Below, one piece after another: positions 53,562 through 63,535 of a DNA stretch of 64,000 bases. The notes under the pieces are model-generated. The model had not been told where the DNA came from. It saw only the letters and a program-made list of their open reading frames with translations, and ran no database searches. Position numbers and translations under genes: made by a program. Origin of the DNA: Bradyrhizobium sp. CB3481 (GTDB lineage Bacteria > Pseudomonadota > Alphaproteobacteria > Rhizobiales > Xanthobacteraceae); contig NZ_CP121647.1 in NCBI RefSeq assembly GCF_029714305.1, positions 5,166,501-5,230,500 of the forward strand, written 5' to 3'. How positions within the stretch are numbered: the stretch's first letter is position 1; each line of letters begins with the position of its first letter.

Positions 53562-53699
53562 GTGTCTGATCAGCGAATGACCCGCGACAGCCTCTCGAAA
53601 ACACCACTTTCTGTTCGTCTAACAGCTGTCTTCAGCACGTCCTTTAAGATCAGCCAATCATCGCTCCCTCCTCCTGGCGAACAACACGGCCAACCGTAA
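53562..53699 (+). CDS. Possible 5' stub of a truncated gene after the monooxygenase
   Basis: GTG 53562, preceded by GGAG 12 bases upstream, opens a 45-codon frame (SDQRMTRDSLSKTPLSVRLT...). From about 53640 it runs antisense through the 3' end of the broken metC, so it looks like a gene start cut off by that gene. Not recognised. Confidence 0.3.
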   Translation: MSDQRMTRDSLSKTPLSVRLTAVFSTSFKISQSSLPPPGEQHGQP

Positions 53700-54858
53700 C
53701 CTCTTCAGCCGCCTGCAGCGCCTGATGCATATCCGCAATCAGGTCGCTCGCTCTCTCCATCCCCGCATGAATCCGGATCAACGGGCCTTCGAAAGCGAGC
53801 GGCGTTTCCGTTCGGTTCGGTGGGTCAACCGGGAGCACGAGGCTTTCGTATCCGCCCCAGAACGCACCGATGCCAAAAAGCCGTAGGCTATTGAAGCGGA
53901 CCGAAAGCTGAGTCCGCGACATGGGTTTCAGGACCACTCCAAATAGTCCGCTTGCACCCAAAAAGTCCCGTTTCCAGATTGCATGGCCGGGATCGTTGGA
54001 AAGCGCTGGGTGCAATCCCCTGTCGACGAGCTATATGCGACTGCAGAGTCTGCGCCAGCTTGACGCCATTATCCCAATGCTGGCTCATCCGGACCGCTAG
54101 CGTACGAAGTCCTCGCACTGCCAAATGGATGTCCTCTGGCCCAGCGATTTCTCCAAAATGATGGGCGCTCGACTGCAACGCGGGCCAGGCGGCCTCAGTC
54201 GCAACGCCCAGCAAGGCGTCGGAATGACCAACGATATACTTGGTCGCGGCATGGATGGAGATGTCGACACCATGCTCAAACGGCTTGAAATAAAGAGGCG
54301 TCGCCCACGTGTTATCCATGATCACGAGCGCATCAGATCGATGCGCGATGGCAGCGAGTGCGGGGGCGTCCTGAACCTCAAACGTCAGGGATCCGGGCGA
54401 CTCCAGGTAGAGGGCCCGCGTGTTTGCTTTGATTTTTGCCGAGACCTCTGAACCTAGCGTCGGACGGAAATACTGCACTTCAATGTGAAGCCTTGCGAGA
54501 ACTTGGTCCGCGAACACTCTCATAGGGACGCTACCGCTGATTAACAGATGGTCGCCTGCCTTCAAAACTCCAAGAAGCGAGTGCGTGCAAGCAGATAACC
54601 CCGATGGGAATAGGATGGAACGCTACCCGCCCTCCAATTCGCAAACGGCCGCCTCAAGCGCGCGAGACAACGGTGATCCGAAGCGTCCGTAGCTACTTAT
54701 CGGATTGCGTCTGCGCGCCTCCCATTCTTCCAGGGTCGGCGAAAGGATTGTAGAGCCGCGATAGATGGGCACATTGACCATCCCGGCGTGCTTTTCGGGC
54801 TCTCGACCGAGATGACAGAGTTGCGTCTCGGTTGCCGTCGTTCAGGTACTTCATAGCT
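53650..54858 (-). pseudogene. metC: Cystathionine beta-lyase (MetC-like), broken
   Basis: Cys/Met-metabolism PLP family. Pieces: TQLCHLGREPEKHAGMVNVP and YGRFGSPLSRALEAAVCELE (54700-54840), an amber codon at 54625-54623 in EGG*RSILFPSGLSACTHS, then GDHLLISGSVPMRVFADQVL, the PLP lysine SIHAATKYIVGHSDALLG, and after a second frameshift near 53990 the C-terminal SRTQLSVRFNSLRLFGIGAF with FEGPLIRIHAGMERASDLIA. A frameshift right after MKYLND breaks the start. So three separate lesions but nearly all sequence is still present, which means decay is recent. Confidence 0.88.
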
Positions 54859-54915
54859 CTTCTATCGGGATGTCCTTGCGCTGCCCAACAACTGAAGCGA
54901 CCGCGATCAGCTCCT

Positions 54916-55125
54916 TCAACCAAAGAGCGTCCTTTGGTTTCGCGACACTAAGGGCTCCCCACTCAACAGCCTCTTCAGTTTGCGGTGCAGAGAGCCCTTC
55001 AAGATCTCAAGTTGCATTCGCCTGATCGACAACACCTGTCTATCAACGGCGATACTGCACTCATGGCGTGTTGCTTCTAAGCCGTTTGTAAGATCCGCAT
55101 GATGATCAACCAGTTGCGCGCGCAT
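54916..55125 (-). CDS. 69-aa ORF upstream of metC, unknown
   Basis: ATG 55125 with AGAGG seven bases upstream; MRAQLVDHHADLTNGLEATR continues as a charged, helical, coiled-coil-like protein ending NQRTLFG. It ends 57 bp before the metC start on the same strand, so it may have been co-transcribed. Not recognised. Confidence 0.4.
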   Translation of the reverse strand: MRAQLVDHHADLTNGLEATRHECSIAVDRQVLSIRRMQLEILKGSLHRKLKRLLSGEPLVSRNQRTLFG

Positions 55126-56492
55126 TTCATCGCCTCTTGTGCCGCCTCTCCAATGCCATTGCGCAGCAATGGTGCAAGAGCCGGGCCACACTCGAACGGC
55201 CGTGCGATCGGAAGGGCCCCGATAAGTCGCAAATCACATAGGCGTCATCTATACCTCCGTCCAAAGCAAACGGATCATGTTTCGAACCCGCCACAGCCGT
55301 TTGGGAGCACGAAGTGAGCTAAGACGGAGAGTTCCAGAGGTCGGCAGATCTCCACACCTGGGACGCTGGCCAAAGAGCAGCAAACAGTGCGCCTCAGAGA
55401 CGGCCTGCGGCCGCCCATACTTCCCCCGCCAGACAAGTCTCTCGGAACACCGGTCGACACGATCCCGAGCCGCGCGTTTAGCCAGCTCTCGCCGGCAAGA
55501 TTCAAAGATCCATGGAGATCTCAATGCTGTGCAAAGGGCGGCCTCGACGGAGCACGATGATGGTCCACTGCAGAAGATGCTCATCGGCCGCATTCGAACT
55601 GACCCGTTTCGACGTGAATGCTCGCCATATCGAAAGAGCATAGTACAACGTATGCGCGCTGACGCCTCCGACAACCTGATCGTGCAACGCGTTCGCATGT
55701 AGCGAAATGAATAGGCTCACGGCGTGGTTCTAAGTGAAACGGTCATGGGAGGGTCGAGCGGAATTAATAAGTCATCATAACGCGTTAGCATGAGTAGCGG
55801 CCGCCTTGCTCGAGCGCGGCTTTCGAAGAGCGCTCCATATTGTGGTACGCTTCTCGAGCCGTCCAGTAGCGCCGATCGCGCCGGGATTATGGCCGCCCCA
55901 GTATCCAGCATGATCAAGGGAATGCATTTTTGAGCGGCCACAGCAAGCTCCGCAGGACGAGCATAGAAAGACCGGCACACAACTTGCCGGAACTCAAGCG
56001 GCCTCTTCTTGCCGGAGCTCAAAGCGCCTCTTCGCCTCGCCTGACAGGCTCCGTCCGATGCCTTCAGAAATCAAATTGGGCATGGTGTTCAAAGAAGGGA
56101 TGATCGGTAATCTCCTGAGGTGAGTTTGAGGAATCGGAACGATGATGCGGGTTTGGCGCCACATTTGGGAAGCACGACAGCGCGATCGATCGTGACAGGC
56201 TCAGATGCGCATCGATGCGATGCTGTTTTCGTTGGAGTTGATACGGGCGACCATCTGAAAGCGAGCACCCTAACGAAGTAGAGAATGATAGTGGCCCAGG
56301 CCTGCAGCCTCTAACTGTTTGGACGCCAAACGGCTGCTTTCGCAAAGTGAAAGATATCGTCGCGCTGCTTCCCAGCTGCCTAACTGTCAGCAATTTGAGA
56401 GTCGCCTCGATCTCCCGCTCCTTTCCTTCATTTTCATAGGCATTCAATAAGTCATTGAACCACATCGCGATCCGGTCAGTTCGTCGCGACAC
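55126..56492. other. Degenerate stretch before IS630 element 1
   Basis: Open frames on both strands are Arg/Ser/Pro-rich and show no families. A minus frame at 56064-56492 begins WFNDLLNAYENEGKEREIEA, protein-like for about 35 codons, then loses character. Its start is next to the IS insertion, so it may be an interrupted gene. Confidence 0.4.
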
Positions 56493-56494
56493 TA

Positions 56495-57538
56495 GAGCGT
56501 GATGGCATTAGGTTCGATAGCCTGAATTTTTGAGGTAGTTGGCACATTCTTCTGAAGTGAAGGCGTCGAGTGCGTGGCCGACTGCGGTACAGACGGCCTC
56601 GACGGTTCGCGCGGCAGCTTTACGAACCAAGTGCTTTAGCTTGGCAAAGACCTGCTCGATCGGGTTCAGGTCGGGCGAGTATTTTGGCAGGAAGAAGAGT
56701 TTGGCGCCGACCGAACGGATGAGCTGGCGAACCGCCTTGCTCCTGTGGCTGCCGAGGTTATCCAGGACGACGATGTCGCCGGGCTGAAGGGTCGGCAGGA
56801 GAACCTTCTCGATATAGGTGCGGAAGCTCACGCCATCGATCGGCCCCTCGATGAACCATGGCGCATCGATCCGGTCATGGCGCAGGGCCGCCAGGAAGGT
56901 CATGGTCTTCCAGCGGCCGTGAGGAACTTTGGCGTGAAGTCGGTGTCCGCGCGGCGCCCATCCCCGCAAGGGGGCCATATCGGTCCTGGTCCAGGTCTCG
57001 TCGATGAAGACCAGCCGCTCAGCTTCGACGCGACCTTGATACTTTGCCCACTGGGCTCGCCGCCGCGCCACCTCGGGACGATCGCGTTCGCCAGCCGCCA
57101 CGCTTTTTTTTGAAGCTGAGCTTCGCGGCATGCACGAAGTCCCACACCGAGTGGTAGTCGACCTTCAGGCCACGACCGGCCAGCTCGGCAACGAGCCCCC
57201 GTATAGTGAAATCGCCGTCCTTGATCCGTTGTGACAGCCAGACCGCGTGCTCGCCCGAAATTGCCTTCGGCTTGTAGCCGCCGATCTGGCCAGGCTCAAC
57301 GCTGCCGGTCTCATCGACCCGCTTCATCCAACCGATGGCTGTGCTGATCGCCACCCCAAACTGCTTGGCGGCCTGATTGCGGGACATCCCGCTCTCAATG
57401 GCCGCCACCACGCGCTTGCGAAGATCCAGAGAGTACGGCTTGCCCATCCATGCTGGCCTCCAATCCAGTCAGCATGGTGAATCAGAAACACACTGATTTG
57501 GGAATCCCAAATCGATTCAGACTAACCCCATCCCGCTT
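56495..57538 (-). mobile_element. IS630-family element 1, complete
   Basis: Ends are imperfect inverted repeats: GAGCGTGATGG at 56495 and, read inward from the other end, AAGCGGGATGG at 57538, both followed by TTAG. TA dinucleotides flank both sides (56493-56494 and 57539-57540), the IS630 target duplication. The 1,044 bp hold a two-frame transposase. Confidence 0.85.
56508..57447 (-). CDS. tnpA: IS630 transposase, two frames
   Basis: First frame (57447-57105): SLDLRKRVVAAIESGMSRNQ with winged HTH AKQFGVAISTAIGWMKRV, through DYHSVWDFVHAAKLSFKKK. Second frame (57131-56508): DDE domain with VFIDETWTRTDMAPLRGW, DIVVLDNLGSHRSKAVRQLI and KYSPDLNPIEQVFAKLKHL. The frames overlap at a run of eight A's (minus strand, near 57110), the typical programmed frameshift site of this group. 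Both catalytic halves are intact, so the element may be active. Confidence 0.92.
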
Positions 57539-57540
57539 TA

Positions 57541-57983
57541 ATTCCAACGTGAGCTTCGGCGCTGGAGCGTGCGCGCTTCGTTATCGCTGGAATCAGAACG
57601 CCTCCAAGAGTCCTATCCGAGCACACGATCTCTCGGTAACGACGGATTGCCAAAGACCGTGCGAGTTAGCTCGATGCTTCAAACAGATTCGTCTTTCTCC
57701 GCCTTAGAGGGCCTTCGCCTCGCTCACATTCTGTGACGAGGCTTGCGTGATTAAGTCGATGGCGGGTCGACGTGGCCGCTGTGAGACCAGGCGGAAATCC
57801 GAGCTCCGCCTTTACTAGCCGCAGAATTGAACATGCGTCAGCTAAACTATTCGAGGCCGCGCATCGCTGACCTCGCAACAATGCGCGCCATTTATTAGCG
57901 AGCTTCGATTCGAGCACCCTCAGCGCATGCCCGCGGATCGGATACGCCATCGATGTTTGTCGTGTAAGCTTAGTCATCTTCCA
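57541..57983 (-). pseudogene. Decayed nolA-type copy
   Basis: ATG 57977 opens MTKLTRQTSMAYPIRGHALR; the MTK start and DNA match the nolA beginning (ATGAC.AA, ATGGCG) and it follows a nolA-type promoter at the right distance. Further downstream (to 57666) there is no clear NolA sequence. The remaining bases to the IS630 end are not recognised. Confidence 0.4.
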
Positions 57984-58014
57984 ACGCTACAACCTCACGC
58001 AGCGTGAGATTCAA
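57984..58014 (-). promoter_or_regulatory. NolA-type operator/promoter, site e
   Basis: Minus strand: -35 TTGAAT, 19-bp spacer CTCACGCTGCGTGAGGTTG, -10 TAGCGT. The spacer holds a perfect 7-1-7 palindrome CTCACGC-T-GCGTGAG, the best of the five sites. The divergent outer-membrane gene starts 104 bp to the right, so it could be affected too. Confidence 0.75.
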
Positions 58015-58117
58015 GCCATTTCGTCAAAATGAGTGTTGCGCTGTGATTACAGCAATTTGCGACAACGCTGCTAAGACGCGCGTGGCCTGGGGGCTAACAA
58101 AACGGAATGAAACTGGA

Positions 58118-58849
58118 ATGAAAAACTTGTTGCTTGTGACTGCAAGCATTGCCGCCTTTGGCGCGGCGGTGCCCGCATTGGGTGCGGATCTCGCTGCGCA
58201 GCCCGTCTACACCAGGGCGCCGCCGCCCGCGGTGGCTGCTCCGATCTACGACTGGAGCGGTTACTATCTCGGTATGAACGGCGGTTTGGGCACAAGCCAT
58301 AACTCCTGGGATTTTGCGGGCGTCACGCCCGAGGGCTCCCATGACGCGATCGGCGCGACCATCGGTGGCCAGATCGGTTATCGCTGGCAGTCGGGCCCGG
58401 TGGTGTTCGGTGTCGAGGGTCAGGGCAATTGGGCTGACTTCAGCGGTTCCAATGTCAGCCTCGCCTTTCCAGCCAACATCAACGGCACCAAGACCGATGC
58501 GTTCGGTTTGATCACTGGCCAGGTCGGCTACGCCTTCAACAACGTACTGCTTTACGCAAAGGGCGGTGCCGCGGTGACTGGCAACACCTATCAAATCAAC
58601 TCGGCCGGCGCGCTGCTGGCAAGCTCTGACGGCGCGCGTTGGGGCGGCACGGTCGGCGTTGGCGTGGAAGTCGGCTTCGCACCCAACTGGTCGCTAGGCG
58701 TCGAGTACGACCACCTGTTTAGGCAAGAAGGCACCGGGGCCTTCACCGGTGCGACTGGTCCACTAGGCAACGATCGCATCAGTCAGGATTTCGATATCCT
58801 GACCGCTAGGATCAATTACAAGTTCGCCCCGATGATTCTCCAATACTGA
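58118..58849 (+). CDS. Outer-membrane beta-barrel protein (Omp25/Omp31-like)
   Basis: 243 aa. Start at ATG 58118 because it begins a clear signal peptide, MKNLLLVTASIAAFGAAVPA-LGADL. The mature part has the rhizobial porin-like start YTRAPPPAVAAPIYDWSGYY, then alternating barrel strands (IGGQIGYRWQSGPVVFGVEG, VLLYAKGGAAVTG, VGVGVEVGFAPNWSLGVEYD) and the final ITARINYKF strand. An abundant structural surface protein is likely. A strong terminator follows. Intact and under its own promoter. Confidence 0.9.
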   Translation: MKNLLLVTASIAAFGAAVPALGADLAAQPVYTRAPPPAVAAPIYDWSGYYLGMNGGLGTSHNSWDFAGVTPEGSHDAIGATIGGQIGYRWQSGPVVFGVEGQGNWADFSGSNVSLAFPANINGTKTDAFGLITGQVGYAFNNVLLYAKGGAAVTGNTYQINSAGALLASSDGARWGGTVGVGVEVGFAPNWSLGVEYDHLFRQEGTGAFTGATGPLGNDRISQDFDILTARINYKFAPMILQY

Positions 58850-58877
58850 TCCCTTGGCATTCAAACGGCGGATCGAG

Positions 58878-58906
58878 AGCCCCGGCCCATGGCCGGGGCT
58901 TCTTTT
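58878..58906 (+). terminator. Rho-independent terminator after the outer-membrane gene
   Basis: AGCCCCGGCC-CAT-GGCCGGGGCT followed by TCTTTT, 29 bp after the stop. Near-perfect 10-bp stem. Confidence 0.9.
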
Positions 58907-59186
58907 ATCCATCGCCGCGCAATCTCGCCTTCCCTACCTTTCCGGGAGTGCCGCCTCACATCTATGCAAGCCCGCTCCGCCCGGCGAGCCGCAATCGGTT
59001 GACCATGTTCGACGTGACCACTACCCAACGCGACGGGCCGAAATGGGAAGGCCATGGGCGACGGCGCCGGCACGCTGGTGATGCACGCAGCGGCAAGAAC
59101 ACCAGCCCAGTTCAATTGCGCCCCCCATGCTTCCGCGGAGTTTCGCTGTTTAACACCGCGCAAGCCCGCCACAATGAAACGACGTG

Positions 59187-60255
59187 CTATCTGCCTAAAG
59201 AGGGCGCCGGCGTCCCCTCGGTACGCGTTGGCAGTATTGGATAATCTATTTTCGGCAGCCGCCCGGTCAGCGAATTCAGAAACGCCACAATATCGTTCTT
59301 CTTCCTTGTCGCTAAGGTTGGTGCCGAGCTGGACTTTAGCCATGATGCCGACCGCTTGCTTAAGGCTCCACACCTGACCTGAATGGAAATATGGGGCTCG
59401 CAAAACAACGTTACGCAACGGCGCGGCGCGAAAAACGTACTCGTCGCTGGCCGCTTTAGTGACCGCGGACCGGCCCTTGTCACAGTTTGGAAGCAGGCTT
59501 GCGGCCGGCCTTTCGATCACGCCAAACAGGAAGTAACCCTGTCCACCAACGTTGATTCCGTTGTGACAAGAGGAGCATCCCTTTTCAACAAATAGCTTCA
59601 ATCCTGACTTCTGCTGATCATCGAGCGCGTTCGTGTTGCCATCGAGGTATTGATCGAACGGGGCAGCGGGCGCAATCAGAGTGGCTTCAAAAGCCTCGAT
59701 CGCCTTCGCGAAATTATCAAAGGTCACGGGTCCAGCCTCGTTCGGGAACGCCTTCTTGAACATGATGACATAATCACTCATCGAATTCAGCTTGTTGATC
59801 ACATGATCTGGGGTCGCGTTCATTTCGACACTCGCCTGCACGGGTCCCTTGGCTTGCGCCTTGAGGTCTGCCGCGCGGCCATCCCAGAACTGCGCTATGT
59901 TGAATACGGCGTTATAGACGGTTGGCGTCCGACGTGACCCCTGCTGCCATCCGAGACCAACCGAGGTCGGACCGGCATCGACTCCGCCCGTGCCAAGATT
60001 ATGGCAGGTACTGCAGCTAATGATCTCGCTGGCGCATATGCGCGGATCAAAGAATAGCATCTTGCCGATTCCGACCTTCTCGTGGGTAACCGGGTTGTCC
60101 TTCACCACAGGCATACGGAGGGGATCGCTTTGAACCCGCCTAGCAGCTCTCATTAACTCACCGTCCGCGCTGGTTTGTGATGAGGCCAAGATCGCGAGGG
60201 CCACGATCGCTAATTTACGCACGAAGTGAAGCTCATATCTTGCTGATTTCATCAT
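59187..60255 (-). pseudogene. Di-haem cytochrome c peroxidase (MauG/CcpA family), frameshifted near the end
   Basis: Signal peptide ELHFVRKLAIVALAILASSQ then two CXXCH haem sites: CSTCH (about residue 81) and CSSCH (about 227), with FFDPRIC, TPTVYNAVFNIAQFWDGRA and LRNVVLRAPYFHSGQVWSLK typical of periplasmic peroxidases that reduce H2O2 using cytochrome c. After LGTNLSDKEEE a frameshift near 59290 sends the frame into nonsense; the native end (NDIVAFLNSLTGRLPKIDYP) is in the next frame and stops at 59187. One indel only, so it could also be an assembly error. ATG 60255 or 60252. Confidence 0.85.
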
Positions 60256-60784
60256 AATAGGTCTCATCGACGCTAGTTCTCATTTGATGCTTCAGGGGGG
60301 GCCCGGTCGAAGACATGGCCTGCGCCGGGCGCCCGCTGGACCACTGCGCTCCACGCACGGGGTCTTTCGGGATCGAAACCTCATCATATGTTTCGAAGCT
60401 CGAAATCCTCGACGCTGCCAGCCTTCGCGGCGACGCTTACGATTGTGATGACCCCATGCTCTGGTGTGCAGAATCAGGCGAGCGGTGTCCGCTTGGACTC
60501 GCAGCCCACGATCTGATTTCGTGAGAAAGCCGTCGGACGATCGTCTCGCCGATACCACACTTGCCATAAGCGATTTGGCAAACGAGGTCATCTTGCATTC
60601 TCCATCAAGTGATTGGCAAGGATGCGTTATCCGCACGAACTTGGTTCCTCAGTAAGGGCGCCATGCTCGCGTGTCTGCTCGCGCAGCCTTCACTTATTGT
60701 TGCTACGGTGTGCCAAAGGCGTCCGCACCATGTCGGAGCGCACGTCGTAGGATCCGAGCGGTCGGTGCTTGCGGCGTTCAGAAT
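60256..60784. other. Spacer between peroxidase and luxR, no recognised gene
   Basis: Nothing recognised on either strand; a G run at 60295-60302 lies just upstream of the peroxidase gene. Confidence 0.4.
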
Positions 60785-61507
60785 TCAAATAAGATTATGT
60801 CGAACCGCCTTCACGATAGCCTGTGTCCGGTTTGTCGTGCATAGTTTTCGATTGACGTTCTTAAAATGGAAATTGGCCGTATTATCGCTGATCTTGAGTA
60901 TCATCCCGATTTCCCAAGACGTTTTCCCTTCTGCCGCCCACCGCAGGCAATCTTTTTCGCGATCGGACAGCGTAACTTTACTGTTGCAGCTGCTATTCGA
61001 TGCCTGCGCGATCTCCGCTAATGCGATGTGAAAGAGGCAGGCCACTACGTAGAGATGACTCCTACGATACTAAGGTTCGGCATCGTCGAAGGGTGATGTA
61101 AACGAGACAACAGAGACGCCCGATGGCCCGAATAGTGGCACGCTTATGGCATGCTTCAAACCTGCCTCTCTGGCCTCGTCTAATACGCGCTGCTCGCCTG
61201 CTTCCAGCTGATATTGGTTGCCAAGTTCGTCCCACAGAAACGGCACCGAAAGCATTGGTGTTCGCCGGACCACCGGGTCGATGACCCGCTAGTTTCGTTC
61301 AAAATAGCGCTGGCACCAGTCAGGCGGGAAGCTCACAGTCCCTGCGGATGGCAGATACTCCAGTAGACCGGGCGGCTCAGCGCAGGTGAGCGCTCCGTAG
61401 GCGACTTCACTGAAGCCCTCCTCGCTCGCGCAGCTCACAAGAAGATCAAAGAGAGCCTGGATAGAGCGCGTTCGGTTCGCGCATTCTCTGAAGCTGAAAA
61501 GATCCAT
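60785..61507 (-). pseudogene. LuxR-family autoinducer-binding regulator with two in-frame amber codons
   Basis: One continuous frame from ATG 61507 encodes an autoinducer-binding domain (ASEEGFSEVAYGALTCAEPP, RVIDPVVRRTPMLSVPFLWD, EARE AGLKHAISVPLFGPSG) and a LuxR HTH (LSDREKDCLRWAAEGKTSWE, IGMILKISDNTANFHFKN, NRTQAIVKAVRHNLI). Two TAG codons interrupt it, at 61288-61286 (FERN*RVIDP, usually Tyr) and near 61072-61070 (DAEP*YRRS), with no frameshift. About 240 codons in total, the family length. No luxI is nearby, so it would be a LuxR solo. As DNA it is otherwise well kept. Confidence 0.85.
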
Positions 61508-61877
61508 GTGGCGTCTCACGATACCGGACCAAAAGGTTAAGCATTTGCGCTGTTCGATTGAGCGTGTCATAGAAGTCGTCGCGTTCCAAGCCGCTCACCT
61601 ACGTCTTCTCTGCTCTTCATGCAGCCTGAACACTGCGGCAAACGCGAATTCGTGGAACTCTCGCAGCATGCGTGCTAGGGCTCGCCGGCGAGATAGATGC
61701 AGCATTCGATGCAGGTGTCGCAGGTGACACCCACCTCGCACTTGTCCTTCGGCTCGCGGCAGTGCGCGTGGCCCGCTTTCCCGAGTCACTGCGCCGATAC
61801 TGCCCACCATCCCTACGCCAACCGAGGTGCCCTCGAGCTTGCATCGATCGTGACAGCTTCCTCTCGCTCGCGCCCTA
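61508..61877. other. Stretch between luxR and IS630 element 2
   Basis: A minus-strand piece ending with TAG at 61675 reads HCREPKDKCEVGVTCDTCIE then CCIYLAGEP. This is a Cys-rich scrap with no start codon in frame after an upstream stop. It looks like part of a small metal-binding protein, otherwise nothing. Confidence 0.4.
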
Positions 61878-62980
61878 GTACCCGCTTTTCTTGGAACGTG
61901 AGTCGTGATTCAAGGTCGGGATGATACCCGAAGCAAGAGAAGTCCACCTTTCGAGGAAAGATCGCAAGTTGCTTGAGGCGTGTTGTCGCTCACCGATGAC
62001 ATTGCAGCGCGATTTGAAGCGGGCGCGGATAGTCCTGTTGGCCGCGGACGGGCGCAGCACCCGGTCGATCGCCAAGGAAGTTGGGGTCCAGCCGCGGATT
62101 GTCAGCCTTTGGCGGCCATCGCTATGCCGACCAAGGCCTTGAAGGGCTGCAAGACAAGCCGCGGCCCGGCAAGCAGCCTATCTATACGAAGACGACCGAC
62201 AAGCGGATTCTGAAGCTGCTGGATAAGCCGCCCCCGCAAGGATTTGCGCGCTGGACCGGCCCTCTGCTGGCCGAAGCGCTCGGCGATGTTGACGTCCAAT
62301 ATGTCTGGCGGTTCCTGCGCAGCCACAAGATTGACCTCGCGGCTCGCAAGTCCTGGTGTGAGAGCAATGACCCGAACTTTACGGCCAAAGCCGCCGATGT
62401 CGTTGGCCTTTACGTCGCCCCGCCGGCGAAGGCTATTGTGCTCTGCGTGGACGAGAAGCCCTCGATCCAGGCTTTGGAGCGAGCGCAGGGCTATCTGAAG
62501 TTGCCCAATGGCCGCGCCTTGACCGGCCAGAGCCACGATTACAAGCGGCATGGCACCACAACATTGTTTGCCGCGCTCGAAGTCGCCACCGGAAAGATCA
62601 TCGCTATGCATTCCAAACGCCGTCGCCGTGTCGAGTTTCTCGATTTCATGAACAGCCTCACCGCGGCCTTTCCGGGCCGAAAGCTTCACGTCATCCTCGA
62701 CAACCTCAACACCCACAAGAAGAATGAGAACTGGCTCAAGGCCCACCCCAACGTGCAATTCCATTTCACGCCGACAAGTGCGTCCTGGCTCAACCAGGTC
62801 GAGGTATGGTTCTCAATCTTGCAGGGGCAATCGCTCAGCGGCACCTCCTTCACAAGCCTCAAGCAGCTTCAGGAACACATCGATGCCTACGTCAACGCCT
62901 ACAACGACAAAGCCGAGCCCTTCGTCTGGACCAAGAAAAAGGTCCGTCAACGCCGTTTCAAAGGCTCTGATTCCGGGTAC
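61878..62980 (+). mobile_element. IS630-family element 2
   Basis: Begins GTACCCG at 61878 and ends CGGGTAC at 62980, an exact 7-bp inverted repeat, with TA on both sides (61876-61877 and 62981-62982). Holds one transposase gene with a frame disruption. Unrelated in sequence to element 1. Confidence 0.8.
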
Positions 62981-62983
62981 TAG
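61921..62983 (+). pseudogene. tnpA: IS630 transposase with frame disruption
   Basis: The first frame gives VHLSRKDRKLLEACCRSPMT and ARIVLLAADGRSTRSIAKEV-GVQPRIVSLWR (HTH). At about 62112 one extra base moves it to the second frame: RYADQGLEGLQDKPRPGKQP, the DDE motifs VLCVDEKPSIQALERAQG, HVILDNLNTHKK and WLNQVEVWFSILQGQ. The stop codon overlaps the flanking TA. No slippery run is seen at the shift, so this is probably a mutation. Confidence 0.85.
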
Positions 62984-63048
62984 TCGCGCAAATTCAGCGG
63001 CGGGCGCGAGCCCAGCGCGACTCTCAGCACTACGACAGACGCCGATGC

Positions 63049-63271
63049 TCAGTCCCTTGCATAAGGATTGGGTGGCCTCTGGAGGTCGATGGCGAGGACG
63101 GTGAGTTCGACGGCGAACCTGTCGCTTAGGTATGGCACAGCTCGCGGCGCGGACGGATCGTATGGGTCGATAATGGTCAGTCTCGCCCTGGCGCACGTAG
63201 TTGTTGGCCACTGGGTGCGCGCAGATCTGCGCGAAGCCGGAACTCCGCTTAATGCAGACAATACCTTGCAT
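63049..63271 (-). pseudogene. fixA: fixA copy 4, N-terminal remnant
   Basis: From ATG 63271: MQGIVCIKRSSGFAQICAHP (cf. MHNVVCIKQVPDSAQIRVHP), then in another frame LTIIDPYDPSAPRAVPYLSD and RFAVELTVLAIDLQRPP (cf. TIINPYDLFALEAALELRDK and GGEITVLTMGPP). Ends next to the IS630 element. Much more diverged than the other copies, so it is an older remnant. Confidence 0.75.
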
Positions 63272-63309
63272 GCGCTACTCCACAAGTTGGGAGAACCTGG
63301 GATCAGAAC

Positions 63310-63325
63310 AGCAAACCTCGTACCA
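63310..63325 (-). promoter_or_regulatory. Sigma-54 promoter of fixA copy 4
   Basis: Minus strand TGGTACGAGGTTTGCT, an exact TGGYACR-N4-TTGCW with GG-N10-GC, 39 bp before the remnant's ATG, the same distance as at the intact fixA. No perfect TGT-N10-ACA upstream. Confidence 0.8.
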
Positions 63326-63535
63326 GGTGCGGGGCTCCCGAAATCCGGCATGAGTACAAACGCTTGAGGGAATTGGCTATCGATTGCGTCACGTTGGCAT
63401 TGACAATTGCGACATACGTCGGAAACGCGACATCGCCCTTTGCAGCAGCTGCGATATTTTCTGCTACAGATCAATAAGACCGCGGCTTAAAGAAGGGATG
63501 CGTTTTGTCCCCTCGACTGTGGCGAGGACGGGGGC

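Noticed and set aside
55249..55702. Overlapping 140-150-codon frames on both strands
   Set aside because: Both are Arg/Ser-rich without motifs, as random GC-rich DNA gives.
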